A stretch of 11,093 nt of DNA. Source: Candidatus Latescibacterota bacterium (lineage in GTDB: Bacteria; Latescibacterota; UBA2968; UBA8231). A program made the translations under genes and the position numbers. Numbering within the stretch: position 1 is the stretch's first letter; the number at the start of each line of letters is the position of its first letter. The stretch lies in NCBI GenBank assembly GCA_022827165.1, contig JAJDTN010000015.1, forward strand, positions 1 to 11,093, given 5' to 3'. This document shows, in pieces, positions 6,341 to 11,093 of this stretch. The notes under the pieces were generated by a model. It did no database searches and was not told the origin of the DNA. It worked only from the letters and a program-made list of their open reading frames with translations.

Positions 6341-8917
6341 ATGATGGCAGCCGCCACAGACGCAGACGACCGGCTGAGAGCGGCCGTGCAGCCCGTCCTC
6401 TCCCTGTCGGAGGCGGAGATGCTCGCCCTGATCCCCGAGCGGGCGGGCCTGCGCTTCACCGGCTGTCCCAACTGCGACGGCGGCACCCAGGAGAACCAGC
6501 TCGCCTGGACGATCGAGCGCCCCCGCGAGGTCTACTGCCGGTTCTGCGGCATCCGCTACCCGAACGAGACCTACCCCGACGGCGATACCCTGCGGGTCAC
6601 GAACCCCCTCGGCGAGGTGCAGGAGTATCCCTACTGGTCCGACGCCGACGGCTACCGCCACTTCTTCCGCGCCAAGGCCTGGTTCGAGGCCCGCGAGTAC
6701 TTCGCCCGCCGGGCCCTGGACCTGGCGCGCCTCCACGCCGCCACCGGCGACCGCCTCTTCGCCCGGAGAGCCGCCCTCATCCTGTCGCGCTTCGCCGAGG
6801 TCTACCCCGGCTACTGCGTCCACTACGACTACCCCTTCCGGCAGAAGATCATCTTCGAGGGGGACCGGACCTTCCCCTGGCCGGTGGCCGACTACCGCGC
6901 CGCCAAGTGGGACTGGTGGGCCTACATGGACATCCCCGAGGACCTGCTGCGGGCCTACGAGCTGGTGCGGCCGAGCGGCGCCCTCGACGAGGCGGCGCAG
7001 CGGCGGATCGAGGACGACCTGTTCCACGCCAGCGTCGGCTTCGTGCGCTCCTACCCGCCGGCCCTGGGCAACATGGACCCCACCCTGCTGCGGGGGCTGA
7101 TCACCGCCGGCCGCGTCCTCGGCGAGCCGGAGTACATCCACGACGCCGTCCGCCGCATCGAGCTGCTGGCGCGGCGCCAGTTCTTCGCCGACGGCGCCTG
7201 GCGCGAGGGGGCCGTCTCCTACCACAACCAGACGGTGCGGGGGCTGGACATCCTGGCCCGCCTGCTGAAGGGCTGGACCGATCCGCCCGGCTACGTCCCC
7301 GAAGACAGCGGGGACCGCCTCCAAGACTTCGATCTCGACGCGCGCCTCCCCATCCTGGCCCGGGCGCGGGAGGTACCCGGCCTCCTGCGCTACCCCAACG
7401 GCCGGGTCGTCGCCTTCCACGACACCTGGGCGCGGGAGGCCGCCGAGGCGATGCCCGCCTCGGAGTCGATGCTGCTGCCGGCCCTCGGCCACGCGCGCCT
7501 GGGCCGCGGCGACGGCGACGATCAGGTGCAGGCCCACCTGCACTTCTCCGGGGGCTACGGCCACCAGCACGGCGACGCGCTGGCCATGACCCTCTTCTCC
7601 CACGGCCACGAGCGCCTCGGCGACATCGGCTACACCCACACGCGCTACCGCCGCTGGACGATCACCACCCTCTCCCACAACACGGTCACCGTCGACGGAC
7701 GCGACCAGCACATGGGCTCGGTGTCCCGGCCGAGCGACGGCGACCTGCGGCTCTTCGTGCCGGGCGACGGGGACATGCTCGCGGCGGTGGAGGCCTCCGG
7801 CGAGCGCGCCTATCCCGGCCTCGTCGACGAGTACCGGCGCCTGCTCCTGCTGATCGGGGCGAATGACCAGTCCTACGTGGTCGACTGGTTCCGCGTGAGC
7901 GGCGGAAGCCGCCACGAATACGTCCTCACCGGCGACGCCGACCACAACGGCGATCTCGTGCATGACCTGGAGACTTCCCCCTACGGCGAGATGCTGCTGC
8001 CCCCGGGCACGCCCGTGAGTCTGCCCACGGGCGAGTCCACCCCCGGGGAGGCCGGGGGCCACAACCTCGGCTACGCCTTCATCCGCGGCGTCGAGCAGGC
8101 CGCCGTGGACGGAACCTGGCAGGTGGGGTTCCGCAGCTCCGGCAGCGAGGCGGGGGTGCGCGTCCACGGCGCCGGCCTTCCGAGGGACCGGCTGTTCACC
8201 GCCGCGGCCCCCTCCATCCGCAACGCCGCCGAGGACGACGCCGCCCTGGACGAGCACATCATGCCCATGCTGGTGCACCGCCGCGAAGGGGAAGACCTGC
8301 GCAGCGACTTTGTCACCGTCCTTGAGAGCCACGGCGCCGGCGGCCCCTTCGTCCGCGAGGTGAGCCGGCTGCCGGCAGAGGGCGACGGCGTGGCCCTGCG
8401 CATCTCCTGGGGAGAGGTGGTCGACCACGTGGTTCTGTCTCGCGGCGGCGGCAGGGTGCGCGCCGATGGCGTGAGTCTCGACGGCCGGCTGGGATTCGTG
8501 CGTCGGCGGGGTGGTGAGATCGAAGAGATGCGCCTCGTCGGGGGGCGGGAGCTGCGGGCCGGTGGCGAGGCGCTGTCGGGCGCGGGCGTGCTCACCGGCG
8601 GGATCACCGGCGTCCTGCGCCGCGAGGCCGGCGACGATGTGGACGCCCTGATCACCGATCTCGCGGTGCCGGGGGGAGTCGTGCTCGAAGGGTTGTGGGC
8701 GGTGGTGCGCGACGGCGCCGGGTTCCGCCGCGGGCACCGCATCGAGCGGGCCGAGACCCGCCCGGGCGGCACCCTGCTGGTGCTGGCCGACGACCCCGGC
8801 TACGAGCTGAACGCGGACGGCGGCCGGCTCGTGTTCTTCCCCAGCCGCGAGTGGACGGGGCGGTCCTCCGTCCAGATCGCCACCCTGTCGGCCCTCAGTC
8901 GTCGTCCCGGTCGCTGA
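6341..8917 (+). CDS. Heparinase II/III family protein with N-terminal four-Cys zinc-ribbon-like module
   Basis: An 858-residue protein from ATG 6341. Seen: CPNC (42-45) and CRFC (66-69), a C-x2-C...C-x2-C pair that would bind zinc, as in related heparinase II/III-like proteins of Planctomycetes and uncultured phyla; a long helical (alpha/alpha-toroid) region, about 95-340, with SYHNQT (293-298) where this fold places Asn/His/Tyr active residues; then the beta-sheet domain with GYGHQHGDAL (405-414; H408, H410, D412), DIGY (428-431) and SHNTVTVDG (445-453), which is the family signature. The rest, to about 840, is beta-rich. The family comprises lyases cleaving uronic-acid-containing polysaccharides by beta-elimination; the exact substrate is unknown. 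No signal peptide is visible. In-frame ATGs at 6170, 6224 and 6299 exist, but the added sequence has unusual codons and no family features. The 3' end overlaps the convergent Rieske gene by 23 nt. Confidence 0.88.
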   Translation: MMAAATDADDRLRAAVQPVLSLSEAEMLALIPERAGLRFTGCPNCDGGTQENQLAWTIERPREVYCRFCGIRYPNETYPDGDTLRVTNPLGEVQEYPYWSDADGYRHFFRAKAWFEAREYFARRALDLARLHAATGDRLFARRAALILSRFAEVYPGYCVHYDYPFRQKIIFEGDRTFPWPVADYRAAKWDWWAYMDIPEDLLRAYELVRPSGALDEAAQRRIEDDLFHASVGFVRSYPPALGNMDPTLLRGLITAGRVLGEPEYIHDAVRRIELLARRQFFADGAWREGAVSYHNQTVRGLDILARLLKGWTDPPGYVPEDSGDRLQDFDLDARLPILARAREVPGLLRYPNGRVVAFHDTWAREAAEAMPASESMLLPALGHARLGRGDGDDQVQAHLHFSGGYGHQHGDALAMTLFSHGHERLGDIGYTHTRYRRWTITTLSHNTVTVDGRDQHMGSVSRPSDGDLRLFVPGDGDMLAAVEASGERAYPGLVDEYRRLLLLIGANDQSYVVDWFRVSGGSRHEYVLTGDADHNGDLVHDLETSPYGEMLLPPGTPVSLPTGESTPGEAGGHNLGYAFIRGVEQAAVDGTWQVGFRSSGSEAGVRVHGAGLPRDRLFTAAAPSIRNAAEDDAALDEHIMPMLVHRREGEDLRSDFVTVLESHGAGGPFVREVSRLPAEGDGVALRISWGEVVDHVVLSRGGGRVRADGVSLDGRLGFVRRRGGEIEEMRLVGGRELRAGGEALSGAGVLTGGITGVLRREAGDDVDALITDLAVPGGVVLEGLWAVVRDGAGFRRGHRIERAETRPGGTLLVLADDPGYELNADGGRLVFFPSREWTGRSSVQIATLSALSRRPGR

Positions 8918-10736
8918 GCAGCTCCCCCCGCTGCAGGCGCTCGGCGTTCTCCGTCGACCAGAGGATGTTCTTCATCACCTTCTGCGCCGTGATGTAGCGC
9001 GTCGCCGCCAGCAGGTGGATGCGCCGCTCCTCGGGATCGTCGGACAGGTCGTGGTGGCGGAAGGCGGCCTCCAGCACCTGGAACATGTGCAGCTCGGCGT
9101 CCTCGCGCAGCAGGATGTGGGCCAGGGTGTGCTTCAGCGCCATCACGTCGTGGCCCTCCTCCAGGTACTGGTTCACCAGGATGCCGGCCTCGGCCACCTT
9201 CTGGAAGTCGGCGAACTCCTGCAGGCGGTCGAGCATCTGCCGCGGCGACGAGAACGACTCCTCCCCCTTCAGGCGCTGCCCCGGACGCGGCACCCGCGCC
9301 GAGGGCATGTTGAGCCAGCGCAGGTAGGTGGTGAAGACGGCGCCGTGGAAGAGGCCGCGCAGGAGCTGCGCCGACGGCGCCAGGTGGAAGGCGCGGTAGA
9401 GGGCGTGGGCGTAGGAGTAGAGGTTGGCCACGTCGTGCCAGTCGCCCTCGTTCTTGAGGTGAAAGCGCACGGTGCGCACGGCGCCGGCATAGGTCATGGC
9501 GCGGCACAGGTCGAGGGGCGAGACTCCGGCCCGCAGCTCGGCCTCCATCCGCTCGACGATGGGCTCGAAGTCGTCGCCGAGCATGACCTGTGCGAAGGCG
9601 CTCACGTCGAGGGCCTTCGGCTCCGCGGCCTGGTTGGCCTCCCAGATCTCGTCGATGCGGCCGAAGACCTCCTCGAGCACGGGCACCGCGTCCTGCCAGC
9701 GCGAGGTCTCCTCGTGGCGGGTGCGGCTCACGAGGTCGACGACGATCGGCCGCAGGATCTCGTGGGCCCCCTGCCACTCCACATAGTCGAGGCCCTCGAA
9801 CATCTTGTTGGCGAAGTCGAGGGCGTGGCCGTCGCCGGTGAAGTAGAAGTCGGTGGCGGCGGTGAAGACGAAGTCGGCGAGGATGTCCCGGTCGCAGTCG
9901 CGGTCGTGCAGGGTGAGGAGGATGCGCTCGGCGGCGCCGCGGTCGCGCAGGTCGACGTAGCGACGGAACCAGCGCTTCAGCGTCGTCAGGTCGGGGTCGG
10001 CGCCGGAACGGGGGAAGGGGAAGCGCTGGCGCCGCGAGTTGCCCGCCGTGCGGTTGGCGATCTGGGCCAGCCCGTGGACCAGGAAGAGGTTGTGGTCCTT
10101 GGGGTCCACGTCGTCCCACAGGTTGGCGCACAAGGTGAGGATGGCCACCCCCGAGGACCAGCCGTCGCTGGTCTTGTGGGCGCCGTAGAACAGGCCGTGC
10201 TGGATGATCTCCCGGGGCGTGGCGCCGGCCTCGCGCAGGGCGGTGACGGCCTTGGCGATGAGAAAGCTGGAGCGGTCCTTCAGCCCCTGCTCCAGGGCCC
10301 GCTTGCCGCGGTCCACCAGCCGCTGCCGCGCCGCCTCCCGGGCGCCCTTCGGGATACCCACGTAGAGCATGCCGCCGCGATCCTCCACCGGGAAGCTGGC
10401 CACGTCGTCGCCGAAGGTCAGGAAGCAGCCCCCGGTCTTGAGGTCGAACTCCCAGTGGTGCCAGTGGCAGATCAGCACGCCGTCGCGCACGCTCCCCTCC
10501 GAGAGGGGGTAGCCCATGTGGGGGCAGCGGTTGTCGCAGGCGTAGTAGCCGCCCTCGTAGCGGAACACGGCGAGGTGTGTGCCGTCTACCGTGAAGGGCT
10601 TGCCCGCGCCCTCCTCGAGATCGGCGGCCGGGCACAGCTCGTGGAAGACGAGGCTGTCGGGGTCGGGCGCGGCCTGCGGCTGCGGTGTCGCGTCGCCGTC
10701 GTAGACCGAGATGGGGGAGGAGGTTTCCACGGTCAT
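8895..10736 (-). CDS. Rieske [2Fe-2S] protein with a large unassigned C-terminal domain
   Basis: A 613-residue protein from ATG 10736, chosen because GGAG lies 8 nt upstream (10745-10748); the frame stays open to 11000 but reads as Pro/Arg-rich noise. Residues about 30-130 form a Rieske domain: CPHMG (71-75) and CHWHHWEFD (90-98) give the cluster ligands C71-x-H73 and C90-x2-H93, with the normal 16-residue spacing inside the motif, followed by YVGIPKG as the closing strand. Residues about 135-613 are predominantly helical and rich in His, for example IIQHGLFYGAH (178-187), YAHALYRAFHLAP (442-454), LRGLFHGAVFTTYLRWLNMP (459-478) and MALKHTLAHILL (532-543). I do not recognise this part. It is not the usual aromatic-ring-hydroxylase catalytic domain, as I see no matching two-His/one-carboxylate motif. 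It could be an oxygenase partner fed by the Rieske cluster. There is no signal peptide or membrane segment, so it is probably cytoplasmic. Confidence 0.85.
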   Translation of the reverse strand: MTVETSSPISVYDGDATPQPQAAPDPDSLVFHELCPAADLEEGAGKPFTVDGTHLAVFRYEGGYYACDNRCPHMGYPLSEGSVRDGVLICHWHHWEFDLKTGGCFLTFGDDVASFPVEDRGGMLYVGIPKGAREAARQRLVDRGKRALEQGLKDRSSFLIAKAVTALREAGATPREIIQHGLFYGAHKTSDGWSSGVAILTLCANLWDDVDPKDHNLFLVHGLAQIANRTAGNSRRQRFPFPRSGADPDLTTLKRWFRRYVDLRDRGAAERILLTLHDRDCDRDILADFVFTAATDFYFTGDGHALDFANKMFEGLDYVEWQGAHEILRPIVVDLVSRTRHEETSRWQDAVPVLEEVFGRIDEIWEANQAAEPKALDVSAFAQVMLGDDFEPIVERMEAELRAGVSPLDLCRAMTYAGAVRTVRFHLKNEGDWHDVANLYSYAHALYRAFHLAPSAQLLRGLFHGAVFTTYLRWLNMPSARVPRPGQRLKGEESFSSPRQMLDRLQEFADFQKVAEAGILVNQYLEEGHDVMALKHTLAHILLREDAELHMFQVLEAAFRHHDLSDDPEERRIHLLAATRYITAQKVMKNILWSTENAERLQRGELLSDRDDD

Positions 10737-11093
10737 GGGGATCGCTCCGGTTGGGGGAGGCGGGACGGGTGGGAAAGTACAATGCGGCCGCCGATAGGTG
10801 AAGCGCTCGAGGAGCGCCGCGGTCGGGGCGCCGCCGATTGCCGGCGGCAGTGCCTTGTGGTATCGTCGCCTGCGCCTGCCGTTGCCGGGGCGATGCTCAG
10901 GGGACTGTGGGCTCCCGTCCCTGTGATCCGGCCGCCGGCCTCCTCGGGGCCGGCCACCCTCCTCGGCTTGCCCCCCATGACCATGGAACACACCCGACAC
11001 CGGCTGCGGGCCCCCGGGCGCTGTGATCCTCGCAGCCGCGATCCTGCGTCGCCGGCCCCGGCAAGGGCTGGCAGGCCCTTGTCCTTCGGATTC
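10737..11093. other. Gene-free 357-nt region upstream of the Rieske gene
   Basis: No frame here looks like a protein. It should hold the Rieske gene promoter: the minus-strand stretch CATTGTACTTTCC (about 10774-10786) is the only AT-richer spot, but it is not a clear -10/-35 pair. Three small hairpins can be drawn: 7-bp arms at 10830-10836/10842-10848, 10934-10940/10948-10954 and 11062-11068/11075-11081. None is followed by a T-run; the last could end a gene beyond the right edge. All may be chance given the GC content. Confidence 0.5.

Noticed and set aside
5638..7866. Plus-strand open frame of 742 codons spanning the GNAT gene, the intergenic region and the heparinase-like gene
   Set aside because: It crosses a gene boundary in a shifted frame and yields Pro/Arg-rich sequence without domains.
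6314..8737. Long minus-strand open frame (807 codons) antisense to the heparinase-like gene
   Set aside because: The plus-strand product has family signatures in the right order, while this one is repetitive Ala/Gly/Val/His typical of antisense frames at very high GC.
8800..10782. Minus-strand open frame of 660 codons in another phase of the Rieske gene
   Set aside because: Arg/Pro-rich product; the Rieske ligands and the ribosome binding site belong to the other frame.
10830..10848. Intrinsic terminator
   Set aside because: The 7-bp stem has no T-run on either strand, and such stems are expected by chance at this GC.

Overview
The window is GC-rich bacterial DNA with densely packed genes and no RNA genes, insertion sequences or CRISPR array that I can see. 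The gene set (phytanoyl-CoA-dioxygenase-like oxygenase, Asp-box exo-sialidase-like protein, heparinase II/III-like protein, TPR-tailed GT-C-like membrane proteins, Rieske protein) resembles the sugar-active and oxygenase-rich genomes of Latescibacterota, Poribacteria, Planctomycetes and similar uncultured lineages. That placement is inference; nothing here is a taxonomic marker.

Layout, left to right. From 1 to 6051 five genes lie on the minus strand, so transcription runs right to left: a GNAT acetyltransferase, a sialidase-like protein (4-nt overlap with the GNAT), an 85-nt gap with a GC-rich hairpin, a PhyH-family oxygenase, then after 5 nt a 759-residue membrane/TPR protein, then after 2 nt a second membrane protein. 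The last runs off the left edge and is a tandem paralog of its neighbour. The tight spacing suggests one operon, or two with a break at the hairpin. A divergent intergenic region (about 6052-6340) carries an imperfect direct repeat with a 75-nt period. On its right, a plus-strand heparinase II/III-like gene (6341-8917) converges with a minus-strand Rieske fusion protein (8895-10736), the two overlapping by 23 nt at their 3' ends. The last 357 nt hold no gene I can support.

Function. Sialidase-like and heparinase-like proteins, a possible dolichol/polyprenyl-sugar-using GT-C membrane enzyme pair, an acetyltransferase and an oxygenase suggest processing or modification of a glycan or other acidic carbohydrate. 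No substrate can be named from sequence. Neither the sialidase-like nor the heparinase-like protein shows a signal peptide, so intracellular work on imported fragments is as plausible as extracellular degradation.

Base composition is uneven: single 60-nt lines counted by hand give about 53-57% GC in the leftmost gene, 63-67% in its paralog and 72-78% in the rest. This may mean the leftmost genes have a different history. The points most worth a second look are the H-x-H in place of H-x-D in the PhyH protein, the roughly 470-residue unassigned tail of the Rieske protein, and the patchy near-identity between the tandem paralogs.
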